Source of the DNA: an uncultured Eubacteriales bacterium
GTDB taxonomy: Bacteria > Bacillota > Clostridia > Lachnospirales > Lachnospiraceae
DNA: 64,000 bases
Assembly (NCBI GenBank): GCA_949284175.1
Contig: CASDVE010000002.1
Coordinates: 1-64,000 of the forward strand
Reading direction: 5' to 3'
Shown here in pieces: positions 46,794 to 55,201 of the stretch (within the stretch, counting starts at the first letter, position 1; each line of letters begins with the position of its first letter). Made by a program: the position numbers and the translations under genes. Below the pieces are notes generated by a model. It was not told the origin of the DNA. It did not search any database and worked only from the letters and a program-made list of their open reading frames with translations.

Positions 46794-48839
46794 ATGAAAA
46801 TTGGAAGTCGTAATTTTTTAATGTTACAAGAAGTTATAGAAAATGAGGCTCATATTACAGGAAAAGACTTAGAGAATAAATTTCACTTATCCAGAAAGCA
46901 AGTAAGTTATGGAATTAAGAAGATCAATGAGTATATGAAAGAATGTGGGTATCCCGAAATTATAAGGCTTTCAAATGGAAGATTCAATGTGCCAGAGCGA
47001 GTAATCAATGAACTGGATTTAATAAAAATAGAGCAAGAGAATCAAGAAATTTGGTTTTCCAAAGAAGAGAGAATGGATATCATTTGCCTCATGCTCTTGG
47101 CAAGTCAAGAAGAACTCTCTCTTTGGCATTTTGTGACAATTTTAAAGGTAAGTAAAAACACTGTGCTTACTGATCTAAAAAAGTTAGAAGATGTTTTAAG
47201 AAAAAGAGAGCTTACCATTGCTTATGAACGAAAGACAGGATATGTGATAAACGGAACAGAGTATGAAAAAAGGCAGTTACTTTTGACCATTCTTAGCGAT
47301 GTCATGATTCAATATGGACATTATTTTGTTGTGAAAGAAATTTGTCATATGCAGACAGAAGGGCTAAAAAAGATACAAGAAATGCTGATTGGAATAGAGG
47401 AGCAGTTAAATGTAAAGTTTGCAGGAGAAATGATAGAAATTAATAGCTATCTTTTTTATATTATTTTTTCAAGAATTAAAAATGGTATGGTATTAAATGA
47501 AATTCCAGATAATTTTAAGCATATCATTGGGACAGCAGAGTACGCAGTGATTAAGACATTTGCTGAACGAAATGAGATAAAAAACACATATGAAATTATG
47601 TACTTAACGGCACACATTCAAAGTATGAAATTAGATGCTTTTTTATGGGGAAAGGTTGGATTGGAAAAGTCAAGTATTAAAAAAGCGGTAGAGGATACAA
47701 TAGAAAATTATGAAAAATTGGCTTGTGTTAATATTCAAGATAAAGAGGAATTAAAAAATATGTTAATTCAGCATTGTGAGCCAGCATTGTATCGTATTCG
47801 TTATAATTTTCATGTAGGACTTGATATTACAGAATATATTCTTCCTGCTTATCAGGAATTACATAATGTAGTGAGTAAAGCGGTATCACCACTGGAAAAT
47901 CTTGTAGAAAAGAAGATTCCAGAGAAAGAACTTGTCTATATTTCTTTAATTATTGGAACTCATATTACAAAGGAAGGCTATGAAAAGGAAGAAAATATTC
48001 ATCCAAAGGCAGTTGTTGTATGTCAAAATGGAATTACCGTTTCAAGGTTTTTATGGTCATCCTTGAAAGATGTTTTTCCGGAAATTCAGTTTACAAAGTG
48101 TATGTCGGTAAATGAATTTAAACAGTATAAAGAATCATTTGATATTGTGTTTTCAACAACAACATTGAAAACTGATAAAAGACTTTTTGTTATTAATCCT
48201 CTTATGGATGATAAAAAGAGAAAAAAAATTCGAGAACAAGTGCTAAAAAGTTTTGAAAATGATGGCTTTTTTCTATCACAACAAAATGAAATTATGCAGA
48301 TTGTAAAAAGACATATGAGTGCAAGTTCTTATAAAAAGCTGTGTTCTGAAATAGATGCCCATGTGTTAAAGGAAGAGCAAAAAGAGATATGGGATGATAA
48401 AAAAGAATATCACCTTTTGGAGCTATTGGATAAAAATACAATTCGAGTAGTGGACGAGAGTATGGGGTGGAAAGTGGCGATTGAGTTCGCTGCTATGCCA
48501 CTTTTATATGATAATATTATTAATCGGCAATATGTAGAGAAAATTATTTACAATATTATGGAACATAGACCTTATTTAGAGGTAGCCGATGGTGTGATCA
48601 TTGCTCATGCGGGAATAGAAGATGGTGTTAATGATGTTGGAATGTCAATGTTAGTGCTGCCAGAAAAAATATCTATCTTAGGGTATTTGAATGCCAATGT
48701 CATTGTAGTATTAGCAACACCAGATTATGAGAGTCATTTACTTGCGTTAAATGAACTGATTGATATTTTAGAAGATGAAGAGAAATTAAGTCATATAAAA
48801 CATGCAACAGTTGAGAATGACATTTTGAAATTGTTATAA
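46794..48839 (+). CDS. PRD-containing transcription activator (MtlR/BglG-like)
   Basis: 681 aa. Domain order: HTH (about 10-60), a second HTH (about 85-165), two PTS regulation domains (about 185-400) with candidate phospho-His in YLTAHIQ and IGTHITK, an EIIB-like domain (about 405-495) with Cys410 in VVCQNG, and an EIIA domain (about 535-681) with His605 in IIAHAG. Such proteins respond to PTS phosphorylation and turn on their own operon. It is encoded between the PTS and the aldolase and starts 21 bp after IIC. Confidence 0.88.
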   Translation: MKIGSRNFLMLQEVIENEAHITGKDLENKFHLSRKQVSYGIKKINEYMKECGYPEIIRLSNGRFNVPERVINELDLIKIEQENQEIWFSKEERMDIICLMLLASQEELSLWHFVTILKVSKNTVLTDLKKLEDVLRKRELTIAYERKTGYVINGTEYEKRQLLLTILSDVMIQYGHYFVVKEICHMQTEGLKKIQEMLIGIEEQLNVKFAGEMIEINSYLFYIIFSRIKNGMVLNEIPDNFKHIIGTAEYAVIKTFAERNEIKNTYEIMYLTAHIQSMKLDAFLWGKVGLEKSSIKKAVEDTIENYEKLACVNIQDKEELKNMLIQHCEPALYRIRYNFHVGLDITEYILPAYQELHNVVSKAVSPLENLVEKKIPEKELVYISLIIGTHITKEGYEKEENIHPKAVVVCQNGITVSRFLWSSLKDVFPEIQFTKCMSVNEFKQYKESFDIVFSTTTLKTDKRLFVINPLMDDKKRKKIREQVLKSFENDGFFLSQQNEIMQIVKRHMSASSYKKLCSEIDAHVLKEEQKEIWDDKKEYHLLELLDKNTIRVVDESMGWKVAIEFAAMPLLYDNIINRQYVEKIIYNIMEHRPYLEVADGVIIAHAGIEDGVNDVGMSMLVLPEKISILGYLNANVIVVLATPDYESHLLALNELIDILEDEEKLSHIKHATVENDILKLL

Positions 48840-48863
48840 AACAAAGATTGGGAGGTAGTCATC

Positions 48864-49535
48864 ATGTTAGAAACATTGAAAAAAGATGTTTGTGAAATTG
48901 CAAAAAGAGCACAGAACAGTGGTTTATGTAAACATAAATCTGGAAATTTTAGTGCTAGGGATTTAGAAACTGGGTTTGTTGTTATTACACCAACTAGTGT
49001 GGATAGACAATTATTAACACCAAGAGATATGATTGTGATGGATTTGGAGGCCAATGTTATTGAAAATCTTTCCAATTTAAAACCAACCAGTGAGTCTTTG
49101 ATGCACTTAATGGTATATAAACAAAGACCAAAAGTAACGGCTATTGCTCATACACATTCTCCTTATGCGACTACATTTGCACTTTTAAATAAAGCAATTC
49201 CGGCGATTGTATATGAAGTTGCTAATTTGGGACTTAGTAAAGCAAGGGTACCAGTAGCACCATATGGACGCCCAGGGACACCAGAACTGGCGGATAGTGT
49301 CATTATATGTTGTCAGGAGGCAGATTGTTTCTTATTAGAAAAGCATGGAGCTGTGGCAGTGGATGAACGGGATATTTACGAAGCATTTTTAAAGGCAGCT
49401 TATATTGAAGAATTGGCTGAATTATATCATCATTCTTTAACGGCCAATCAAGGAAAAGAACCAGATGCTTTTACACAAGAAGAATTACAAAAATGGGAGT
49501 ATCCTTCAGAGATCAAGTTTCGAAAAGAAATGTGA
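48864..49535 (+). CDS. Class II (zinc) aldolase, fuculose/ribulose-phosphate type
   Basis: 223 aa. Metal ligands match the L-fuculose-1-phosphate aldolase/AraD group: His96 and His98 (AHTHSP) and His161 (EKHGAV), with catalytic Glu77 (TSES). It probably splits a ketose 1-phosphate made by the PTS into dihydroxyacetone phosphate and an aldehyde. Epimerase activity of the AraD kind cannot be excluded. Confidence 0.85.
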   Translation: MLETLKKDVCEIAKRAQNSGLCKHKSGNFSARDLETGFVVITPTSVDRQLLTPRDMIVMDLEANVIENLSNLKPTSESLMHLMVYKQRPKVTAIAHTHSPYATTFALLNKAIPAIVYEVANLGLSKARVPVAPYGRPGTPELADSVIICCQEADCFLLEKHGAVAVDERDIYEAFLKAAYIEELAELYHHSLTANQGKEPDAFTQEELQKWEYPSEIKFRKEM

Positions 49536-49550
49536 GAAGGGGGAAATTAA

Positions 49551-50192
49551 GTGAGAATTTATTTCATAAGACATGGAAGACAATGTGATAAACGATGTAA
49601 TGTCGATGTTGCACTTTCAGAAGAAGGCATTCACCAAGCAAAATTATTAGGAAGTAGAATGAAAGAATTTGGAGTGCAAAAAGTCTATTCTAGTGATATG
49701 ATCCGTGCCAAGCAAACAGCGGAATATGCAAATCAGTATTGGAATGTGGAGCATGAGATCATTCCGGAGTTTCGGGAAATTAGCTTTGGTAAAATGGAAG
49801 GAAAAGATGACGATGAGATTCAAAGTCTTTTTGCTGATTTTAAGAAAGAACAAGAAAAAATGGAATATGATTTGCCATATCCAGATGGGGAATCTGCAAT
49901 GGATGTGGTGAAACGTTCCATGCCCAAACTAATGGAGATCGTGAATAGTGGTCTTGAATGTGTGGCTATTGTTACGCATGGTGTATGGATTCGAGCTATG
50001 ATAGCTTATATATTAGGCATGGATATGGCGAAATGGCGTCTTCTTGGCGTTGCGTTTGAAAATGGAAGTATCACACAAGTAGATTATCATAGTAAGAAAC
50101 AAATTTTTACTTTAGAAAAATTAAATGATTATGCACATTTAGAAGCATATAAAGAATTGTTGCGGAGTGCATGGAATGTAAATGAAAACTAA
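49551..50192 (+). CDS. Histidine phosphatase family protein
   Basis: 213 aa starting at GTG. Its catalytic motif is IRHGRQ with phospho-His8; the second His lies in IVTHGVWIR, and the fold matches the phosphoglycerate-mutase superfamily. The RHGRQCDKRC variant lacks the usual RHGET. Its position between the aldolase and dhaK suggests dephosphorylation of a pathway intermediate, for example to give the substrate of the kinase that follows. The real substrate is unknown. Confidence 0.8.
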   Translation: MRIYFIRHGRQCDKRCNVDVALSEEGIHQAKLLGSRMKEFGVQKVYSSDMIRAKQTAEYANQYWNVEHEIIPEFREISFGKMEGKDDDEIQSLFADFKKEQEKMEYDLPYPDGESAMDVVKRSMPKLMEIVNSGLECVAIVTHGVWIRAMIAYILGMDMAKWRLLGVAFENGSITQVDYHSKKQIFTLEKLNDYAHLEAYKELLRSAWNVNEN

Positions 50193-50229
50193 AAAGCAAG
50201 ATAAATATAAAAGAAGGAAGGGAAGTTAT

Positions 50230-51237
50230 ATGAAGAAGATTATAAATACGGCAGATACATTCGTAAAAGATACAATGGAGGGGATTATTTGTGCTTATGG
50301 AGATAAAGTGAAGTTATTAAAGGATGATTTTCGTATTCTTTTATCCAATTATCCGACAAAAGATGGAAAAGTAGGAATTGTGACAGCTGGTGGAAGCGGA
50401 CATCTTCCTATGTTTCTTGGATATGTTGGAAAAGGATTATTAGATGGCTGTGCAGTTGGAGAAGTATTTGCCTCTCCTTCCTCTGAAAAAATGGCGGATA
50501 TGATACGAGCTTGTGATAGAGGAAATGGAGTTCTATGTTTGTTTGGTAATTATAATGGAGATCTTTTTAATTTCCGTATGGCTTGTGATGAAGTGGAATT
50601 TGATGACATTAAAACAAAACAGGTGATTGTGAGGGATGATGTAGCAAGTGCCAATAAAGAAAACGAAAAAAAACGACGTGGAGTTGCGGGAATGATGTAT
50701 GCATTTAAAGTTGCTGGTGCAGCAGCCGATCAAATGATGAGTCTTGAAGATGTTGCTAAAGTAACCGAAAGAGCTTTACAAAATATTCGTTCTATGGGAG
50801 TTGCTTTGTCACCTTGTATTGTTCCAAAAGTTGGACGACCTACCTTCACAATTGAGGAAGATGAAATAGAGATTGGAATGGGAATTCATGGGGAAGCTGG
50901 AATTGAAGTAAAGAAAATGATGACAGCGGATGAAATAGCAGAGATTCTTATGAAAAATATTATGGATGATATGTCGCTTATAAGTGGGGATGAAGTATCT
51001 GTTATGATCAATGGTTTAGGTGGTACGCCATTAGAAGAGCAATTGATTGTATATAGAAAGGTGTATGAAATTTTGAATAAAAAGGGTATTTCCGTTGTAA
51101 TGCCCCATATCGGAGAATATGCGACCTCTATGGAAATGGCAGGACTATCTATTACAATTTTCAAATTGGATGAAGAATTAAAGACATTATTGAAAGCTCC
51201 AGCCGAAACGCCATTTTATACTAATTTAAATAAGTGA
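50230..51237 (+). CDS. dhaK: Dihydroxyacetone kinase, DhaK subunit
   Basis: 335 aa. Substrate-binding subunit that holds the ketone as a hemiaminal on His220 (GMGIHGEAG); His58 (GGSGHLP) and Asp111 (NYNGDLFNF) complete the active site. It works with the DhaL subunit. Substrate may be dihydroxyacetone or a small ketose such as erythrulose. The start at 50230 follows GGAAGGGAAG and avoids a 16-residue extension that overlaps the phosphatase gene. Confidence 0.9.
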   Translation: MKKIINTADTFVKDTMEGIICAYGDKVKLLKDDFRILLSNYPTKDGKVGIVTAGGSGHLPMFLGYVGKGLLDGCAVGEVFASPSSEKMADMIRACDRGNGVLCLFGNYNGDLFNFRMACDEVEFDDIKTKQVIVRDDVASANKENEKKRRGVAGMMYAFKVAGAAADQMMSLEDVAKVTERALQNIRSMGVALSPCIVPKVGRPTFTIEEDEIEIGMGIHGEAGIEVKKMMTADEIAEILMKNIMDDMSLISGDEVSVMINGLGGTPLEEQLIVYRKVYEILNKKGISVVMPHIGEYATSMEMAGLSITIFKLDEELKTLLKAPAETPFYTNLNK

Positions 51238-51251
51238 TAGGAAGTGAAACC

Positions 51252-51878
51252 ATGAATAGAGAAACAATCAAAGGAATTATGATAGCAATTAGTAAAGAAA
51301 TTTCTGAAAATAGAGATTATTTAGTGGAGCTTGATCAAGTAAATGGAGATGGAGATCTTGGGATTTCTATGGATGATGGGTATCAAGCATTAGTTCAGCA
51401 TTTAGAAGAAACAGAAGAAACAGATTTGGGAAAAATTATGATGTCTTGTGGAAAAGTGTTTAATACATCTGCACCGTCTTCTCTTGGTACGATTACAAGT
51501 TTTGGGTTTATGGGTATGGCAAAGAAACTAAAAGGAAAAGAAAATGTTACATTTAAAGAAGGTGCGAAAGCATTGTTTGCTGGCGTAGAAAATATTATGG
51601 TAAAAGCGGAGTCAGAGGTTGGAGAGAAAACAATTGTAGATTCTTTATATCCCGCTGCAAAAGCGTTACTTGAATATGAAGGAGATAAAAAAGGTGCAAT
51701 CATTCACGCCTTTGAAGTAGCAAAAGCGGGATCAGAAGCAACGAGGCAAATGAAAGCAGTGCATGGAAGAGCCGTTTATTCATCAGAGCGTAGTATTGGA
51801 ATTTTAGATGGTGGTTCTGTTGTTGGAATGTTAATTTTTAAGGGGATAAAAGAATACTATCTGAATCAAGAGGATTGA
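51252..51878 (+). CDS. dhaL: Dihydroxyacetone kinase, DhaL subunit
   Basis: 208-aa nucleotide-binding subunit. The Mg-nucleotide ligands Asp28, Asp33 and Asp35 are present (NGDGDLG). A DhaM partner (EIIA-Man type) is needed by PEP-dependent enzymes, but none lies nearby; the HPr-like gene downstream may be related to that. The start at 51252 is chosen by ribosome site; the frame runs back to 51234, overlapping dhaK. Confidence 0.88.
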   Translation: MNRETIKGIMIAISKEISENRDYLVELDQVNGDGDLGISMDDGYQALVQHLEETEETDLGKIMMSCGKVFNTSAPSSLGTITSFGFMGMAKKLKGKENVTFKEGAKALFAGVENIMVKAESEVGEKTIVDSLYPAAKALLEYEGDKKGAIIHAFEVAKAGSEATRQMKAVHGRAVYSSERSIGILDGGSVVGMLIFKGIKEYYLNQED

Positions 51879-51908
51879 TGGAACAAATCTGACACAAAAG
51901 CGATGGAA

Positions 51909-51938
51909 TGGACAGTATCACATAGCGTATAGTATAAT
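51909..51938 (+). promoter_or_regulatory. Possible internal promoter for the HPr-like gene
   Basis: TGGACA (51909-51914), 18 bp, TATAAT (51933-51938), 42 bp before the ATG. No terminator separates it from dhaL, so the gene may be read from both. Confidence 0.5.
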
Positions 51939-51979
51939 GTGAAAAAAATAGATAGAATACGTGTGATAGGAGGGTGCTT

Positions 51980-52237
51980 ATGATAGTGCTAAATTATATT
52001 GTGACAGAAGAACAAGGATTGCACGCCACACCATCGGGGATGTTAGTGAAAATAACAAGTAAAATGAAAAGCAAGATTACAGTAAAACAAGGGGAAAGAA
52101 AAGAGGATGCTAGAAATATTTTTGGACTGATGGCGCTTAGAATTAGGCAAGGTCAGGAGGTGCAAGTGCTCATAGAAGGGGAGACAGAGATGGAAGATGC
52201 AAAAGCGATAAAAGAATTTTTGGAAGAAAATTTATAA
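51980..52237 (+). CDS. HPr-family phosphocarrier lacking Ser46
   Basis: 85-aa HPr fold. The PEP-dependent phosphorylation site His15 is kept in GLHATPSG, but the usual Arg17 is Thr. The regulatory Ser46, target of HPr kinase, is Asn (ARNIFGLM). It could therefore carry phosphate but not take part in Ser46-dependent catabolite control. It follows dhaL by 101 bp, with AGGAGGG 6 nt before its ATG. It may be dedicated to the PTS or the DhaKL of this cluster; this is inference. Confidence 0.8.
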   Translation: MIVLNYIVTEEQGLHATPSGMLVKITSKMKSKITVKQGERKEDARNIFGLMALRIRQGQEVQVLIEGETEMEDAKAIKEFLEENL

Positions 52238-52253
52238 AGAGTATATAGTAGAG

Positions 52254-52303
52254 AATGACACTTTTTACAATAGGATTCTATGGGAAGAAGGTGTCATTTT
52301 TCT
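52254..52303 (+). terminator. Terminator of the cluster
   Basis: AATGACAC (52254-52261) and GTGTCATT (52291-52298) enclose a 29-nt loop and lead into TTTCTTCTT. Confidence 0.65.
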
Positions 52304-52331
52304 TCTTGATTATGATTTTTGAATCAAAGAT

Positions 52332-52360
52332 TTGCATGAATGAAAGTTATCTGTTATGAT
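52332..52360 (+). promoter_or_regulatory. Promoter of DUF6145-dusB-pfp
   Basis: TTGCAT (52332-52337), 17 bp, TATGAT (52355-52360), about 60 bp before the first ATG. Confidence 0.5.
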
Positions 52361-52421
52361 TGGTACTGGATTATTAAGAGTATTTGACAGATAGAATAAT
52401 GATAGATAGAAAGGAGTAAAT

Positions 52422-52763
52422 ATGGACAAAGAACCTATTGTACTTTGTGGTGCTAGCACATATGAGCAGAAATTTTACTTCAATCCTGAATTTTCAGGGC
52501 TTCCAAAACAGATTCAAGATGAATTAAAAGTTGTTTGTGTTATTTTTACATCTCAGATTAGTTCGGTGTTTACATTGGAATTTGATGAAGAGGGCAACCT
52601 CGATTTTGTTGTTCGCCCAAATGATGATTTTGCTTTCGATGATATTGGAAGTGCATTAAAGATTAAAGAGCTTCAGAGAGAGAAGAGAGAGCTTTGGGAA
52701 GAATTGGAACTTTATTATAAAGTGTTCTTTCTTGGAATGAAGATAGAAGAAATCGAAGGATAG
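52422..52763 (+). CDS. DUF6145-like protein
   Basis: 113-aa acidic protein with beta-strands in the first two thirds and a Leu/Glu-rich coiled-coil helix near residues 82-105. It has no catalytic motif. It resembles the small Lachnospiraceae protein (DUF6145) usually found just before dusB, as here (55 bp gap). Function unknown. Confidence 0.6.
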   Translation: MDKEPIVLCGASTYEQKFYFNPEFSGLPKQIQDELKVVCVIFTSQISSVFTLEFDEEGNLDFVVRPNDDFAFDDIGSALKIKELQREKRELWEELELYYKVFFLGMKIEEIEG

Positions 52764-52818
52764 ATGGACAATCCATTAAGAAGAACACATATGAGATAAA
52801 ATAGAATAGGAGATTTGT

Positions 52819-53790
52819 ATGAGTCTTAAAATAGGAACTATTACAATTCCTCATGGACTAATTCTTGCACCCATGGCAGGGGTGACCGACTTGCCATTTC
52901 GTTTGCTTTGCAAAGAACAAGGGTGCGAAATGTTTTATACGGAAATGGTCAGTGCAAAGGCATTATATTATGGAAATAAAAATACAGAACCATTGCTTGC
53001 AACTGATAAAAAAGAACGTCCAGTTTCTGTTCAGATCTTTGGTTCAGAACCAGAAATTATGGCACAGATGGCAAAGAAACTGGAAGAAAAAGGATGTTTT
53101 GATGCCATTGACATCAATATGGGATGTCCTGTTCCTAAAATTGTGAATAATGGGGAGGGGTCTGCTCTTATGAAAAATCCTAAATTAGCAGGAGAAATTA
53201 TAAAAGCAGTATCCTCATCTGTTACCATTCCATTGACGGTTAAGATCAGAAAAGGTTTTACGGAAGAAACACAAAATGCAGTGGAGATGGCACAAGTTGC
53301 CGAGGAAAATGGAGCGGCTGCCATTGCAGTGCATGGAAGGACAAGGGAACAATATTATTCTGGAACGGCTGACTGGGATATGATTCGAAGAGTAAAAGAG
53401 GCAGTTACTATTCCGGTCATTGGAAATGGCGATGTGTTTGAACCAGAAGATGCCATAAGGATTTATGAGGAAACTGGTTGTGATGGTATTATGATTGCAC
53501 GAGGAGCAAAAGGAAATCCATGGCTTTTTAAACGTATTGTTCACTATATGGATACAAAAGAACTATTGCCAAAGCCAAGTCTTTTAGAAGTGACAGATAT
53601 GATTCTGCGTCATGCTAAAATGATGGTGGAATTTAAGGGAGAGTATATTGGGATTCGAGAGATGAGAAAGCATGTAGCATGGTATACCGTTGGATATCAT
53701 GGCTCTTCTAAATTAAGAAATATGGTGAATCAAGTGGAAACATTAGAGCAACTAAACAATTTGATTCGAGAGTATGAGCAAATGGCATAA
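52819..53790 (+). CDS. dusB: tRNA-dihydrouridine synthase
   Basis: 323-aa FMN enzyme that reduces uridines in the tRNA D-loop. LAPMAGVTDLPFR at the N-terminus, catalytic Cys103 in NMGCPVPKI, and the FMN site VIGNGDVF plus MIARGAKGNPW are intact. It ends 16 bp before pfp. Confidence 0.93.
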   Translation: MSLKIGTITIPHGLILAPMAGVTDLPFRLLCKEQGCEMFYTEMVSAKALYYGNKNTEPLLATDKKERPVSVQIFGSEPEIMAQMAKKLEEKGCFDAIDINMGCPVPKIVNNGEGSALMKNPKLAGEIIKAVSSSVTIPLTVKIRKGFTEETQNAVEMAQVAEENGAAAIAVHGRTREQYYSGTADWDMIRRVKEAVTIPVIGNGDVFEPEDAIRIYEETGCDGIMIARGAKGNPWLFKRIVHYMDTKELLPKPSLLEVTDMILRHAKMMVEFKGEYIGIREMRKHVAWYTVGYHGSSKLRNMVNQVETLEQLNNLIREYEQMA

Positions 53791-53806
53791 AGGAGATAAA
53801 AAGACG

Positions 53807-55030
53807 ATGAATAATTTATTAATTGCGCAGTCAGGCGGTCCTACATCAGCGATTAATGCAACGATTGCTGGTGCGATTAGCTGTGCATTTTCTAGCAAGA
53901 AGGTAGATCATGTATATGGGGCTATCAATGGAATTCAAGGGGTATTTGAAGAGAAGTTTGTGGATTTAAAAGAAAAATTAGAATCAGAAAAAGATTTTAG
54001 AATGTTGTGTCAGACACCATCCGCAGCACTCGGTTCTTGTCGTTTTAAATTAGGGGATCTTAAAAAAGATAAAGAGCAGTTTGAAACGATTATTAAAATC
54101 TTTAGAAAGCACGATATTAAATATTTTATCTACACTGGTGGAAATGATTCCATGGATACGGTGGATAAATTATCTGCTTATTGCAAAGAAAATGGAATTG
54201 ATGACATCGTCGTTGTTGGTGCACCAAAGACAATTGATAATGACTTGACAGAAATCGATCACTGCCCAGGATTTGGCTCAGCGGCAAAATACATTGCCAC
54301 AACATTTGCAGAGCTTGAAAGAGATTGTCATGTATATGATACAAAAGCGGTTACCATTGTAGAAGTGATGGGAAGAAATGCTGGATGGTTGACAGCTGCT
54401 TCTGCCCTTGCAAGAGTAGCAGGAGGAAAAGGTCCAGATCTTATTTATTTATGTGAGCCTGTCTTTAGCATACCAAAATTTTTGGAAGATATTAAAAAGA
54501 AAATGGAAGATCATCCAGATATTATTGTAGCTGTTAGTGAAGGAATTAAAGATGAAAATGGAGTGTATATTTCTGAGCATGTGCAAGCAGGAGCGAAAGA
54601 TGCCTTTGGTCATTCTATTATTTCAGGAGCTGGAAGTGTTTTAGAAAATATTGTGCGTAAAGAGCTTGGATGCAAAGTTCGTTCTGTGGAATTGAATTTA
54701 ATGCAACGCTGTGGAGCTCATGTGGCAAGTGGAACGGATATTGAAGAAAGCCGTATGCTTGGTATGAAAGCCTGTCAATGTGCTCTTGATGGTGAAACAG
54801 GAGTGATGGCGATTATGACACGTGTATCCAATACGCCATATGAAGTGACATTTGGCAGTGTACCTGTTTCAAAGGTTGCCAATAAAGAGAAAAAAGTGCC
54901 AATGGAATGGATTCATGAAAATGGAAATGACGTAAAACAAGAACTGATCGATTATATGCTTCCATTAATTCAAGGGGAAGTATCTGTGATGTATGAAAAT
55001 GGGATTCCAAAGCATTTTTATTTATATTAA
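53807..55030 (+). CDS. pfp: 6-phosphofructokinase, PPi-dependent type predicted
   Basis: 407 aa. Glycolytic enzyme phosphorylating fructose 6-phosphate. GQSGG-like AQSGGPT starts the fold, and the catalytic TIDND is present. The two residues that set the donor point to pyrophosphate: Asp114 in GGNDS, where ATP enzymes have Gly, and Lys141 in APKTIDND, where ATP enzymes have Gly. The first Asp of the usual PPi GGDD is Asn here. The start at 53807 has AGGAG upstream; the frame otherwise overlaps dusB. Confidence 0.85.
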   Translation: MNNLLIAQSGGPTSAINATIAGAISCAFSSKKVDHVYGAINGIQGVFEEKFVDLKEKLESEKDFRMLCQTPSAALGSCRFKLGDLKKDKEQFETIIKIFRKHDIKYFIYTGGNDSMDTVDKLSAYCKENGIDDIVVVGAPKTIDNDLTEIDHCPGFGSAAKYIATTFAELERDCHVYDTKAVTIVEVMGRNAGWLTAASALARVAGGKGPDLIYLCEPVFSIPKFLEDIKKKMEDHPDIIVAVSEGIKDENGVYISEHVQAGAKDAFGHSIISGAGSVLENIVRKELGCKVRSVELNLMQRCGAHVASGTDIEESRMLGMKACQCALDGETGVMAIMTRVSNTPYEVTFGSVPVSKVANKEKKVPMEWIHENGNDVKQELIDYMLPLIQGEVSVMYENGIPKHFYLY

Positions 55031-55060
55031 AAATGATAAAAAATAAAAATACGAAAGATA

Positions 55061-55103
55061 AAAATGATGAGAAATTGACGAAGTCAGTTTCTCATCATTT
55101 TTT
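55061..55103 (+). terminator. Terminator after pfp
   Basis: AAAATGATGAGAAA pairs with TTTCTCATCATTTT, with an inner TGAC/GTCA, followed by TTT. Confidence 0.88.
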
Positions 55104-55201
55104 TGTATAATAAAAACTTTTCGTTTTTATCATATTTAGGAATATTTCTAAGATATGGGGCATATAGCATAAAGAAAGAATAGCGGAATAGGGGAAGAAA
55201 A

